The notes beneath the pieces were generated by a model. It saw only the letters and a program-made list of their open reading frames with translations. It was not told where the DNA came from and searched no databases. Shown here one piece after another: positions 1 through 10,507 of a stretch of 64,000 nucleotides of DNA. The translations under genes and the position numbers were made by a program. Within the stretch, counting starts at the first letter, position 1. The number at the start of each line of letters is the position of its first letter. This DNA comes from Kuschelorhynchus macadamiae (Eukaryota; Arthropoda; Insecta; Coleoptera; Curculionidae), in assembly GCA_030620095.1 (NCBI GenBank), contig JAUTXW010001615.1, positions 2,130,001-2,194,000 of the forward strand, read 5' to 3'.

Positions 1-71
1 TAAATTTCAATTACCGAAAATAATTTTAGTTTAAAGTAAACTCACTAAAAGTTGCCCATTTTTATTTGTAG

Positions 72-236
72 CCGCTCCTTTTAAATTTAACAATCAGTCA
101 AGAAGCAGTTGTTCTGTAAAAGAGACTGAAACTATGGTATCACAGGATCAAATTGTATTTTGTTCAAAACCTGAAAATTGCCCGGCACGAAATGAAAAGG
201 AAGATTTTAATAAAATGTCTTCAAAAAGTCTGCCAG
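72..236 (+). CDS. Host gene exon A (unrecognised Cys-motif protein)
   Basis: This is an internal exon of an unrecognised gene. The acceptor TTTATTTGTAG ends at 71 and the donor CCAG|GTATT follows 236. The 165 bp hold two bases, 54 open codons and one base (phase 1 in, phase 1 out). The peptide contains SVKETETMVS, then FCSKPENCP (C-x-P-x-x-C-P type), then DFNKMSS near the end. The C-x-P-x-x-C-P pattern returns in exons at 42860-43619 and 51506-52210. SVKE-E-MVS and NK-SS return in the exon at 7372-7572. None of this resembles a TE protein. The phase matches the next exon, which supports splicing to 7372. It could instead be a relic of a duplicated exon. Function is unknown. Confidence 0.6.
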
Positions 237-271
237 GTATTAATTTCAATTACTGGAAATAATTTTAGTAG

Positions 272-297
272 CTGCTACTTTGAAACTTAACAATCAG
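272..297 (+). pseudogene. Start of a duplicated exon A, interrupted by a SINE
   Basis: After an acceptor-like TTTTAGTAG the sequence CTGCTACTTTGAAACTTAAC encodes AATLKLNNQ. This matches the start of the exon at 72 (AAPFKFNNQ) in the same phase. Homology stops at 297, where tRNA-like SINE sequence begins. No continuation of the exon was found downstream of the SINE. Confidence 0.55.
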
Positions 298-700
298 GTG
301 GCTCAGTGGTAAGAGAGCCGGCTTCCACCCGGAAGGCGCGGGTTCGAGACTTGGCGTAGCCGGCACTTTTTAAAATAAAGAGTGCTCGATATGCCTGGTC
401 CGGTACCTTCCCGAGGTGCCTTTGGTCGTTGGGATAATACATTAACGACTCTGTTCGTAGACTTGGGTCGACTGCGAACAGTAACAAGGCATCTTACTCA
501 ACACATACACTACACGACACAACTGCGTAGAAGGCAACGGGAAACCACTACGTAGAACACATTCCCTAGTATAATGGTCTAGTGTAGTGCATTCAAGAAA
601 CCATATACATCTTAATATAAGATAGGTTTCAAGGCACTCACTGACCATCGCCAACGCCCGAATATGGGTACGGCACTTGAAGAAGAAGAGATTAGACCGT
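298..700 (+). mobile_element. tRNA-derived SINE
   Basis: The sequence starts with a pol III A box (TGGCTCAGTGG, 299-309) and a B box (GGTTCGAGAC, 341-350) at tRNA spacing. A 3' acceptor-like GTAGCCGGCA follows. There is no matching 5' acceptor strand, so this is not a functional tRNA gene. A tRNA-unrelated body follows, containing GAAGGCAACGGGAAACCACT, a motif common in insect SINEs. The 3' end is not sharply defined; I place it near 690-710. The SINE sits inside a duplicated host exon. Confidence 0.7.
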
Positions 701-714
701 GTCACATTGGAATT

Positions 715-1960
715 ACTATCCGACGTTTCGTTTTTAATTGCACGAAGCATCTTCAGGGAGCTTTAATCCACGAGACCTGAACTCTAAAACCTTGACTCTA
801 TGTTAAAATCGGTTTCCACGTGTGATGTAGACCCTAACCCGTATTTATCAATTGAATATTTTTGCCTATTTTCAATAGATTCTTTAATTTTTCGTTTATA
901 AAATCCTTTACATTTATAATACGGCCATGGTATGCTGGGGTTCAGCTACAGCAGATTGAATTTGTTTCTTTATAATACATCGTTCGTGTTTCTTATGTCT
1001 AGTTGATATTGAGAGTCCTGTTTCTTCCACATACACTTCTCCAAAGGAGCAAGGAATTTTATATACTCCTTCTCTCTGAAAACGAATTATATATCTTTCG
1101 GGGATCGCAAGCATTGTCCAATCTTCTTATGTGTATTGCAGATTATAGGTATATTGGACCGCCGAAGTAATCATCTTATTTTGTCGGTAGTGCCATGTAT
1201 GAGAACTACACTACCTAACGGTGGCTCTTTATCATTCTCCCTTGGCTGAGTTGGTTTACTATGTCTTTAAATTGAACGCGTAATATCTTCAGTACAATAC
1301 CCATTACCTCTGAGAGCTTCGGTCAGTTTCGATATTTCCGATGTTAAAGAATCTTGATCAGAAATCGAAATAGCTCTGAATACTAGTGAGTTAATAACCG
1401 ATTTCTTTTGTGCTGGATGGTGATGAGAATTTGCGTTTAAGTATCTATTTGTATGCGTCGGTTTTCTATACACAGAATGTCCTAATGTACCATTTTCCTT
1501 CCTTTGAACACAAACACCTAGAAATGGAATCGAAGTGAACTTGATATTATGAAGTTGTTGATTAAGATGGTCCTTAAATATGAAGAGATTATCCTTCTGT
1601 GAGGCCAAACAAGAAAAGAATCATCTACATATCTGAACCAGTGTTTTTAGTTTTAGTGGAGCGGATGTTCGAGCAATATCTCAAAGGTTTCTATAAAGAT
1701 ATTTGCTACCACAGATGATAGAGGAGATCCCATAGCTCTCTGAAGTTTGTTCATAAAAAGTTCCTTGAAAAATGAAATAAGTAGATGTAAGACAAGCTTC
1801 TACTAGGTCTATTATGATCCAATATGTCTGATATAATAGAAATTGAGTCGTTGACAGGAACATTTGTGTATTGTGATTCTACATCGAAAACACACGGTCT
1901 AATCTCAAGAACCATAATTTCTTTATTGACCGTGAAAATTTCTGCTCTATGTTAACAATT
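715..1960 (-). mobile_element. Penelope-like element relic (RT end plus GIY-YIG)
   Basis: The minus-strand translation shows the 3' half of a Penelope-type reverse transcriptase and its C-terminal GIY-YIG endonuclease. Near 1690-1760 there is RAMGSPLSSVVANIF. Near 1620-1640 there is WFRYVDD, the catalytic box. At 1267-1608 the segment with FLGVCVQRKENG and VYRKPTHTNRYL is typical of these elements. At 914-1114, EGVYKIPCSFGEVYV and TRHKKHE form the GIY-YIG region. Frameshifts near 1615 and 1740 break the frame. Downstream in element orientation (about 715-760) lies CTGAAGATG followed by GAAACGTCG, like Penelope pseudo-LTR ends. The element is dead and 5'-truncated. Confidence 0.8.
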
Positions 1961-2099
1961 ACTCACTTTAAAATACAGGGTGAGTCAACCAAGTGGCACC
2001 CCCCATTTATTTCTTAAACTATTAGGATTAGCTGAAAAATTAAATACAAAAGTGTGTGTCGAATTTCAACAATATATATTTTTACGGTAACTGTTATTA

Positions 2100-3827
2100 T
2101 ACAGGGTCGGTCAAAAATGCTGGGCGTGGTCTAAATGCAATTTTTTAAATAAGAACTTACATTTTTTATTCATTTTCGGATTCTTCTTAAAATTCTAGAA
2201 AAAAATTATATTGAAGTGATAAAGTTAAATTTAACGGTTTATGAGATATTAATGTTTAAAAATTGTAAAAAAGACCTGTGAATCTTCACAACGTTATTTA
2301 TTTATAACATGAACTATTTCGAGGTAATACGTAGTAAGTATACGAGGTAATTCAAGAATACTAAAAATATAAAAAAACACCACTTAAAACTTACAACTTA
2401 AACTTAAAGTAGGTTATACCGTTAAATTCACTGCAAATGTTCAAACGTATGCCCATTTTGTCGAATGCGTATTTCCAACCTTCTCTCAATATTTTCAAAG
2501 ACGCCTTGAAGAGTTTGTGGCGTAATTTCAACAAATGCATTCCTTATTCAATCCTTCATATCTTCTTGGTCAATCGGAGGAACTTTGTAGACCTTCTCTT
2601 TGACATATCCCCATAGGAAAAAATCGCACGGTGTGAGATCCGCCGATCTTGCTGGCCACTGAATTTGACTTCCTCTTCCTATCCACCTATTGGGATATAA
2701 CTGGTCCAAATACTGACGAACATTGAGTGAAAAATGAGGCGGAGCACCATCTTGCTGATACCACATGTTTTGACGTTCTCGGATAGGAACATCTTCTAAA
2801 AGAATTGGAAGATGACTCACTAAAAAATGTAGGTACATTTCTCCATTTAAAACAACGTCAAAAAAATGAGGTCCAATAATTCGGTTTCCGAGAATCCCAC
2901 CCCAGACATTAAGAGACCATACTCTTTGATTGTCAATTGTTCTCATCCAATGGGGATTTGTGGCACTATAATAGTGCATATTATGCCTACTAACTACACC
3001 ATTGCTCTTAAACGAAGCCTCGTCGGTGAACAAAACATTTTTTAAAAACAACGCATCTTCATTAATATGCATCTGAAGGATCCTGCAAAAGTGTACCCTA
3101 TTTTCGAAATCATCATCATAAAGTTCTTGCGTCAAAGATAAATGGTAGGGATGGTATTTGCGTTTTCGAGATGTTCTGGAAACGGTACTTTGACTTATAT
3201 CTAATTCACTGGCCAAAGTTCGTGAACTTACTTGAGGATTTTCTTCCAAACCTAAAAAACCCTTTAATTCATTGTCTTCGTTTATTATGAATTCTTCTTT
3301 TCTCTTTTTAGGATGAGCAACACTTCCTGTTTCTCTAAACCAATGCAGAGTTTTTTTTAGAACTTCACGGCTTGGCTGTCTTCTACCTAGAAAAATTTCT
3401 TGGTATAGACGTTTAGCAGTTTTTATCTTACGCTGACATTCACCAATTAGTAAAATCATGTCACTTAATTCGTTGATGGGGAACTTTTGATTAAACGCCG
3501 TAAAAATTTATACTTTAAAATGTAAAATTTTTAATACTGACAAAACCTCAAATGACATTTGCATCAACTGGTGTTTTTCCTACAAAAGTACAAGTAACGT
3601 CGCCCAAGAAACTAGACAATAAAATAACAAATCTTATGTTATGCCGCAGGTATAATTTACAATTTTTAAACATTAATATCTCATAAACCGTTAAATTTTG
3701 CTATATCACTTCAATATAGTTTTTTTTTCTAGAATTTTATGAAGAATCCGAAAATGAATAAAAAATGTAAGTTCTTATTTAAAAAATTGCATTTAGACCA
3801 CGCCCAGCATTTTTGACCGACCCTGTA
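2100..3827 (-). mobile_element. DD41D mariner-like transposon (inner element 1)
   Basis: The terminal inverted repeats are about 170 bp (2100-2269 and 3657-3827). Both begin TACAGGGTCGGTCAAAAATG and are flanked by TA. They enclose one transposase reading frame on the minus strand. The arms differ at only a few percent of positions, so the insertion is fairly recent. The structure matches the IS630/Tc1/mariner superfamily with TA target duplication. Confidence 0.85.
2428..3459 (-). pseudogene. Mariner-like (DD41D) transposase, one premature stop
   Basis: This cut-and-paste transposase has an N-terminal helix-turn-helix region of the type annotated DUF4817 (residues 1-50: MILLIGECQRK, GRRQPSRE). 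A second HTH lies near residues 75-105 (LASELDISQSTVSR). The catalytic domain has D146 in LFTDEASF, D237 in YQQDGAPPHF and D279 in SADLTPCDFF. The 41 residues between the last two acids define the DD41D class. An in-frame TGA at 2548-2550 separates the C-terminal 40 codons, which end with GHTFEHLQ. The reading frame is otherwise intact, giving about 343 residues. The usual N-terminal start has no ATG in frame, so the start at 3459 may be internal. Confidence 0.85.
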
Positions 3828-3953
3828 TAATAACAATTACCGTAAAAATATATATTGTTTGAAATTCGAAACACTTTTGTATTTAATTTTTTCAGCTAAT
3901 TTTAATAGTTTAAGAAATAAATGGTGGATGCCACTTGGTTGACTCACCCTGTA

Positions 3954-4216
3954 TACTGCTGGCCAAAGTTTAAAGGTAGATATTGCAATTGCGAAATGCG
4001 ATATCAAGATGTGGTTATTGGTGTTCATTTCACCGATGTGTTGGGTATGTACTTCTACTTGCATGACTGCTTAGGCGCAGAAAAAACGTACATACAGGGC
4101 GTCAAATCAAACTCAATGATTTTATTCTCTAGTTTTATGTTCAGGTTGAACACTGAATAAATTAAACAATGGTCCGATATCTCTTCAGATAAATTAACTG
4201 TTCTACAATCCTGTAC
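3954..4216. other. Unassigned sequence
   Basis: No gene is visible. A short TACAGGGCGTCAAATC near 4094 resembles a degraded mariner or MITE end, but I found no partner for it. Confidence 0.3.
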
Positions 4217-4640
4217 TTAAAGATTATTATTTGTTATTATAACATCAAGAAGACTAGAAGTATTATTCGTTATATTAATACGAGTGGGATCCACTACGTG
4301 TTGAACTAAATTATACATTTCGAGAACTTTAAAGAGTTTGATTTTCGATGCAGACTGCTTTATTAAATCTATGTTAAAATCACTGACAAAGAGCGTAAAA
4401 TCATAAAATGGTACAGTTAGATTCATAATATCTTCTAGGCATTCAATAAAATTGTCCACGTTCGAAGAAGGAGGTTTGTAAATAGTTACTGATTTTTTAC
4501 CTAAATTAAATTTTACACATAAAAATTCGCAGGAATCTGCGACGACGTCAAGTTCAACTAATTGAAATTTAATGTGTTTTTTAATATAGATTCCTACTCC
4601 TCCCCCTCTACCATTGTGTTCAATAATAAGTATAACGTAT
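4217..4640 (-). pseudogene. LINE endonuclease fragment
   Basis: The minus-strand peptide contains RGGGVGIYIKKHIKF, then FLCVKFNL, then FVSDFNIDLI and LLDVIITNN. These are landmarks of the apurinic-like endonuclease (exonuclease/endonuclease/phosphatase fold) at the N-terminus of ORF2 in Jockey/CR1/I-type non-LTR retrotransposons. The first catalytic part is missing and no reverse transcriptase follows in the same orientation. It is a truncated relic. The expected GDFN motif reads SDFN, a substitution of a conserved glycine. Confidence 0.75.
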
Positions 4641-4976
4641 GATGTAACCAGTAAAATAAAAAAATATATGCCCTTCAACCAGATTAAAGTTTGGACAATA
4701 AGAAAAATAAATTATTCTATATTTATATCTACAATAATCCACTAATTGAAGTACTTAAACATAGATAGGAGGAATATTACAGTACCTATAAAACTATATA
4801 TACCTTATCATCTATGTATTTTATAATACAAGAATTATATATACCCCGATATAACCTCGAAAAAAAAAAGTCAATAATGATCAAAACTAACGCAATAATA
4901 GGGAGAATCATTTATTTAGTCTTCAGAAAAGTCAACACACTTGTCTAAATGTAATTATGTAAGTAAGTATTAAAAA

Positions 4977-5727
4977 TTAGAAATTTGAGCCATCTTCACT
5001 GTTAACTACATCACTTAGTTTTTGACGTGACGTAATAGACACTTTAACACTGCCACTAAGCACAAAGACTTTGCCCCCTTTTGTCCAACACTTGTTTTCG
5101 AAATGTTTGGCCTCGTTAGATAATGTATAGTTTTCCCTAGTAATTAGCTCCGTAACCAACATATCTGTACCCTTTAACCGCTTTTTGCTATAAAATATTT
5201 GATCACGCAGCCATCGCTGGGTAAACGAAACAACAACAGGACGAGGTTTTGTTGCATTTTGTTTTTTTTGCACCAAACCGATGACAATGGTTTAAATCGG
5301 ATTTCTGAACGGCTACACCGATTTATGTCGTCAGTAAATTTACGATATTATCGTAGAGATCCATGGACGAATTTTCCTTGATACCGTGAATAAGAATGAC
5401 GTTTTGATTAGTTGCCATGACACAATTTGACGTATCAGTTCTTAGTTGAAGTAATTCTTGTTTTAAATTCTCTAGGGAGTCTAAGACTGACTTTTTAAAG
5501 TTAGAGAATCGTACAGACAGCTCATTAATCCGGACAACCTGACCTTGAGATCCATTTTCTGCAGTGGTATTGCTAAGATCTCTCTTAAACTTATCGAAAT
5601 TCTCCGTGAAGGTGGCCGCCATTTCTTCGATGCGATCACTCAAGTTTTGGTACTCACTGCCCTGCTTTCTGGAGGTTTCCTCCAATTTGGAATTTCCACG
5701 AGTCATCATCTGACTCCAGAACGGCAC
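4977..5727 (-). pseudogene. LINE ORF1-like protein relic (coiled coil plus RNA-binding part)
   Basis: The first segment (5727-5323) is a heptad-rich coiled coil (ENFDKFKRDL, VLDSLENLKQELLQL) followed by NVILIHGIKE. The second segment (5276-4977), after a frameshift near 5330, contains KPRPVVVSFTQRWLRDQIF and SKKRLKGTD. This order (coiled coil, then an RRM-like part with R-P-V-V-V-x-F) is typical of ORF1 proteins of insect non-LTR retrotransposons, which bind the element RNA. It lies upstream, in the same orientation, of the endonuclease fragment at 4217-4640, so both may be parts of one decayed element. Confidence 0.65.
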
Positions 5728-5739
5728 GGGTTTTTTAAA

Positions 5740-6670
5740 AGACGATCGAGGGTTACAAATTTAGCTGTCTATCAGAACTTTCTTGTCCAGAATATCGAGG
5801 AAGGATGTCAAATTGATGCGGTGTACACTGACATACCTAAGGCCTTTGACAGTGTGTGTCATAACTTACTTAAGAAATTAAGAATATATGGAATAGGTAG
5901 CACATATCGAAATTTATTCAGATCCTATTTAACCAATCGGAAGCAGTATATTAGGATAAATTGTGTAACATCGAGACAAATCAATGCTAAATCTGGAGTA
6001 CCAGAAACTTCTCACTTAAGACCAATATTGTTTTTGCTTTTTGTCAACGATGTCGTCAGGATTTTTAAAAAGTGTAAAAAGTCTTTTGCATGCAGATAAC
6101 CTCAAGTTCTTTTGCGTTGTTAACTCTGAATAGCAACCTCAATCTCAATGCAGGCAAATGTTGTAGAAGGACAATTTATACAGCGAGTTAAAAAAATTAA
6201 TGACTTAGGTATAACCTTTGACCGAGAAGTGACATTTAATGAATATATTATCAATTCAAAGGCTACCGAATGTTGGGTTTTCTTCGCAGAACGTGCAACC
6301 ATATGGATAATATTGGTACTATAAAATACTTGTACAATTCGCTTTTTAGAAGTATTTTGGAGTACAATACTATAATTTGGTCCTCATCCTACTTGTGTCT
6401 TGAAAATCGACTCGAAGCAGTGCAAAATAGATTTGCTAAATTTGTATTAACCAAATACAGATTTTTTTACAAAGACATACAATATAGCACTAGGACCCAG
6501 TTGGTTAGCCCAGCCTAAAAAACGTCGAGAGAATGCCATGGTCTTCTTTCTCCACAAAGATGTCAATGGTACTATTGATTGTGAAGAGTTGCCTTCTAAC
6601 ATTAATTTCCGAATCCCCCAGAGACAAACAAGAAAGTTATTCCAGGAAACCCCCCACATAGCTAAATATG
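5740..6670 (+). pseudogene. Jockey-like reverse transcriptase relic
   Basis: The plus-strand peptide from about 5740 has EEGCQIDAVYTDIPKAFDSV (RT block A, degraded from DFSKAFD), then KSGVPETSHLRPILFLLFVND (block B, degraded from GVPQGSHLGPILF). After a frameshift and a loss around the FADD box, frame resumes at about 6260 with MLGFLRRT, RSILEYNTIIW and EAVQNRFAKF, the C-terminal thumb region. The key YADD/FADD motif survives only as LHADNLKFF near 6093. Several frameshifts make it non-functional. It faces the opposite way from the ORF1 and EN relics upstream, so it is a separate insertion. Confidence 0.75.
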
Positions 6671-6679
6671 ACTTGTAAA

Positions 6680-7371
6680 GTTTTATTGGACGATTAATGA
6701 AAAATTACAACAATAATTTTTGTAATCATGTTTACAATGTTGTAGTAATGTTTTAGTTTTTGTCCTATTAAAACGAAAACTTACAGATCAGAACATGAAA
6801 TTTCAATTTGTTGTAAAAATGGCCAGTGGCGTCACAGTAAAAACTTCAGGGAGGTGAAAGGGGTCGTTACCTGGAGGAAAGATTTTTCTAAAATATGTTG
6901 TAAACAATTCGAAGGCATTTCATACAGCATACAGTGTATCAAATTTGAATGATTTATCCTTAGGAATTTACAAGGTCTATGAAAAAAACTAAAAAGAAAG
7001 TAAACATTTGACACCTTGTATCTCAAAAACGAATGCTTTGCGGGCACTTGTTCTTATGAGCCCTAAAATAAGCTAAAAAATTACGTCCTTCATAGTTCAC
7101 GAAAGTTTTATCACACCTGGTTCTAGGTAAAAGCAATAAGATAAGATAACAAATATACTTAAGACTGTTTTTATGAATACCTTAAGACTAGAATTCTTAT
7201 GCGCATTTACTTTATGAGTTATTTAAAAAATGTACTTAAAATAGGTCCTTTTTACCTTTAAGACGAACTTAACAACTCCTTGAAGAATCTTTAAACATAA
7301 AAAGGTTTTATGTCAGTATCCTTTGTTTAAAAAAAATAATACATGAATAAATAGTGCAACATTATTTTCAG
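6680..7371. other. Intron sequence with a degraded MITE
   Basis: No gene is seen. Bases 6812-7060 (GGCCAGTGGCGTCAC ... ACACCTTGTATCTCAAAAAC) resemble the segment at 19340-19510, so both are probably copies of one old non-autonomous element. The last bases form the acceptor ATTATTTTCAG of the exon at 7372. Confidence 0.35.
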
Positions 7372-7572
7372 AAGAAGTACTACCCAATGCCGGTATAGAT
7401 GGGCCTTCGGAAAGAATTTGTTCTAGCAGCTGTCAAACGAGTAATTATTCAGTAAAAGAGGCTGAGGTTATGGTGTCAGAGGGTGCCAGTTTTTTTGCGA
7501 CTCCTAAAATTAAAACTAGCCAAACAAGAGCTGGAAAGCAAGATTACAATAAAGTTTCGTCTAGTATACTAG
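7372..7572 (+). CDS. Host gene exon B (paralogue of exon A)
   Basis: Acceptor CAACATTATTTTCAG ends at 7371 and donor CTAG|GTAAAG follows 7572. The 201 bp hold two bases, 66 open codons and one base (phase 1-1), in step with exon A before and the exon at 26956 after. The peptide begins EVLPNAGIDGPSERICSSSC and carries YSVKEAEVMVSEG and QDYNKVSSSILG. These align with SVKETETMVSQ and EDFNKMSSKSLPG of exon A, at similar spacing. In the middle the cysteine motif is lost (FFATPKIKTS). I read the two as duplicated exons of one gene. Function is unknown. Transcript evidence would settle it. Confidence 0.6.
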
Positions 7573-7783
7573 GTAAAGAATGCGACAATAAATTATAATT
7601 TTCAAATGGGCAGCTTTAACATTTAGTGAAATTATAAAATATGTTTAAAAAATACCGTTAACAAGAACAACAAAATTGTCCTAAATATTTAACCAATAAT
7701 TAGCACATACTCGATATACAACGTGTAACAAAAGTAAAGAAACGGCGAAATATCTCAGGTACCTCTTGCCTGAATTTAATGAA

Positions 7784-7945
7784 AATTTGTACAGGGTGGC
7801 CATATTATTATGAGACGATACCTTATCTCGGAACCTGTAAAAGATAGCAAAAAAGTTAAACACAAAAGATGTTTGAGATAATCTGATGTTTTATTTTATG
7901 TATATTTCATATCTACCGGGTGTCTAGTTTTTCGTGGACCGGTAC
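7784..7945 (-). repeat. MITE copy 1 of 3
   Basis: The sequence from ACAGGGTGGCCATATTATTA to TCTAGTTTTTCGTGGACCGG is repeated in inverted orientation at 13040-13202 and 16010-16172, with scattered mismatches. The CAGGGTGG-type end suggests a mariner-related non-autonomous element. Confidence 0.6.
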
Positions 7946-8775
7946 CAACTTTCTTATTTCAAATAGGATACCCTGTATATTGAGCCATTTTTGGATTCCC
8001 TACAAAATTCCTGATGTAATTTATGTGTATTGTTCTATACGTAAACCTAACCGTTTTCGACATATCTTATGTTTTATGTCAAAAATGACGTTTGCAGGCC
8101 TCAACTTAAATATAACTTTCTGCTGCTTAAAATCGTTTTTTAAATAATCAGGACTTATTTTCTGGTAGAATGGGACCTACTTTAGTAGGCTATGTCAATA
8201 TTTTCGTAATTAATAAATACAGGGTGGTCAAAAACTAACGTTTAAAAATGAAATGAGAAAATCGTTAAGTAATTTTTTTTCAATGAAAACCACATACTTT
8301 TATAAGTTTATCTCATTAAACATTAAAAATGAGGGTGATTTTCTTAAAGATTGCCCATTTCAAAAATTTTTAGTTTTCGAAATATTGGCAATTTAACATT
8401 TTTCTATTGAAAAATTTCGATACTTACAACTTTTAAAGTTTGCTATTAGCTGGCCATGGCATTGAAAAAATAACAAACTTTATTAAAAAATTATCTTATA
8501 GATATCTAAAAAGAGAACAGAAACGGCTGTACCTAAAAATGAGAACAAGTTTTTTTTTAGTTAATTACAAATAATAAATCTATCTAATTCTTACTTACAA
8601 AATTTTCTAACAATTACAATATGCAACCAAAAAGTTAGGAACTATTGCAAATGGTTTTGAACATGGTCACCATCTAAATATTTTTTGATTAAAAGTAAAA
8701 TTATATAAATATAAATGTGGTTTATTTTGAATTTTAATGCCAATATTTCAAAATTTTAACTTTAATGAAGATATT
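7946..8775. other. Unassigned intron sequence, MITE-like end
   Basis: No gene is recognised. A mariner-type end TACAGGGTGGTCAAAAAC occurs at about 8218; its partner was not found. The rest is AT-rich without open frames of note. Confidence 0.3.
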
Positions 8776-8829
8776 TTCTAATGGAAGTAATTCGAAATCT
8801 TGACAGGACGAGTCTGTAAAAAGTATCAA

Positions 8830-9511
8830 GAGAAAATATCATCATTTTGCATGCAGGTTCTTCAACAGGATTTCTCCCAGGTGCAAGTTTACTGTTTTCT
8901 TCAACGTCCAAAAGTATGGACTACCATGATAATATGAACTGTGAACTGTTTGAAGAGTGGTTAAAAGAACAACTGATTCCAAATTTAGATGCTTTATCTT
9001 TAATCATTCTGGACAATGCATCTTATCATTCAAGAATCTTAAATAAACAACCTACTTCATCCTGGAAGAAAATTGATATTTACAACTGGCTAATAAAACA
9101 AAAACAAAACCCTTTACCCAATATGCTGAAACTAGAACTTCTTTTAATGTCAAAATCTATTAAAAAACCAACAATATATGCCGTAGATGAAATATTACGG
9201 GAAAATGGACATGAGGTTTTACGACTGCCGCCATACCAATAGAATTAATATGGGCTGGGGCAAAATCATATTACGAAAAACACGTGAAAAATGGTCTTAC
9301 ATCAGATGAAGTGCAAATTGTTTGACAAGATTCATTAAATTATATTACGCCGGAGTACTGGAAGAAATCTGTGGAACATACGGAGAAATTAATATGGGAT
9401 TGGTGGAATCGAGAACGAGTTCTAGATGCCGAAATAGCACCAATGATCATTGCGCCATTTGAGCACGACTTAGAAGATGAGGACTTTTTAAGTGATGATG
9501 ATATTTTTTAG
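8830..9511 (+). pseudogene. Tc1/mariner-superfamily transposase, catalytic part (copy 1)
   Basis: The frame from 8838 reads IIILHAGSSTGFLPGA, then DYHDNMNCELFEEWL, then LIILDNASYHS (the DNASYH box with the second catalytic Asp), then LRLPPYQ. A gap of about 14 bases at 9240 removes most of the usual HCELNP stretch and shifts the frame. It resumes as ELIWAGAKSYYEKHV and ends LEDEDFLSDDDIF. This layout (I-L-H-A-G, DYHxxMN, DNASYH, LPPYH-NPIE) belongs to a widespread DDE_3 (IS630-like) transposase group of insects and cnidarians. The N-terminal half is absent here. The same lesions occur in the copy at 13850, so decay preceded the duplication. Confidence 0.8.
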
Positions 9512-9539
9512 TCTATAATATTTAAAAGTTTCTGTAGGA

Positions 9540-9775
9540 CTATATTAGTCTTTGACGTGTGCAAATCATAAATTGCATTAGGAATATTTGCATTTTTGCA
9601 TTATAACTTAAGTCTTTTGCCTTTGGATTTTTTCGTGTACATGTCTTAATCTTCTTCGGAAGTAAAATATGTTTTTTTTCATGCACAAGTTTCTGTAGAT
9701 TCCTTATACCGATTCCCAGAGCCTTTGCCACTGGCTCCTGGATATTAGCCAGTGAATTTTAATTTAAATTTTTTT
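9540..9775 (-). pseudogene. Inverted N-terminal piece of the same transposase family (copy 1)
   Basis: The minus-strand peptide LANIQEPVAKALGIGIRNLQ, followed by KLVHEKK and TRKNPKAKD, is a homeodomain-like HTH start. It is typical of the DDE_3 transposases whose catalytic part lies just to the left on the other strand. The two halves face each other (convergent), so the element has been rearranged by an internal inversion or by partial inverted duplication. Confidence 0.6.
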
Positions 9776-9982
9776 TTATTAGATTTGACACCATTTTTTT
9801 GCCTACTTTTTTAGTACATTTGTAATTTTGTAGGTAATAAATAAATAATTATAGAATACTTGTTCCAATTTTAAAGCGTGTTTAAAATAAGTACATTTTT
9901 CATTAATTATAAGACAAAATTTGATATATAAAAATCGGTAAAATCGCTTTACCAGAAACTCGGGGCTAACGAAAAATACAGG

Positions 9983-9983
<1 letters not shown>

Positions 9984-10037
<54 letters not shown>
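9984..10037. repeat. (AT)n microsatellite
   Basis: This run of AT dinucleotides of about 54 bp abuts the left end of the element at 10038. It matches the run at 12244 on the other side, consistent with TA-targeted insertion into an (AT)n tract. Confidence 0.95.
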
Positions 10038-10042
<5 letters not shown>

Positions 10043-10507
10043 TGTCTACTTAAGTTCTTTACATATGGGAAACTTTTTTATTAGTAGTTTTACGGAAAAA
10101 AGTTACTCTTTATAAAAAGTTGTGCTTTCTGCCAAAATAATATTAAAACATTCAAACTTGAGATTGCATACACAGGGTGGTCAAAAATTCCAAAAAATCG
10201 AAATTGACTTAAGAGAAAAGTACCTTTAATTTTTATTTTATAGCAAAATGTAATACAAAATCTTACTTAGAATAAAAAAACATATCTAGCACTAGATTCG
10301 TTGCTTCCTATCTGATATCACTTCTTAAGGAATGTAAAACTTTGGCTTCTTACTGGCAAGTCCAGTTTCTTACTTTTGTTCCTACCTACATACCAGCAAA
10401 ATTTCCTTATTTATCGATTGCTGATAATGGCATTGTCACTGCCATCGTCAACCACAATATTTTATTACTTTATTGAAACATCAGTTTGAATATTATAGTA
10501 AAAAGAA

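Larger units (their letters stand above)
1..297 (+). repeat. Tandemly duplicated exon unit of the host gene
   Basis: Bases from about 5 onward (ATTTCAATTACCGAAAATAA) recur from about 243 (ATTTCAATTACTGGAAATAA). Both are followed by a similar exon start: AGCCGCTCCTTTTAAATTTA at 70 and AGCTGCTACTTTGAAACTTA at 270, then AACAATCAG. The second copy lacks about 40 bases of intron just before the exon. The period is therefore roughly 236 bp minus that gap. The second copy is cut off at 297 by a SINE. This is seen directly in the sequence; that it arose by tandem exon duplication is inference. Confidence 0.7.
1974..3953. mobile_element. Palindromic outer element holding a mariner (compound TIR 1)
   Basis: Outer inverted arms at 1974-2099 and about 3828-3953 start with TACAGGGTGAGTCAACC and end at TA dinucleotides. 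The arms differ at roughly a tenth of positions. They meet exactly at the ends of the inner mariner at 2100-3827. If the inner element is removed, the arms form one near-perfect palindromic MITE with a TA in the middle. The inner arms differ from each other less than the outer arms do. That suggests the inner element is a later arrival, not part of one long TIR. Confidence 0.7.

Noticed and set aside
298..366. Possible functional tRNA gene
   Set aside because: A and B boxes are present but the 5' acceptor strand does not pair with GTAGCCGGCA at the 3' side, and a SINE body follows without a terminator. It is the head of a SINE.
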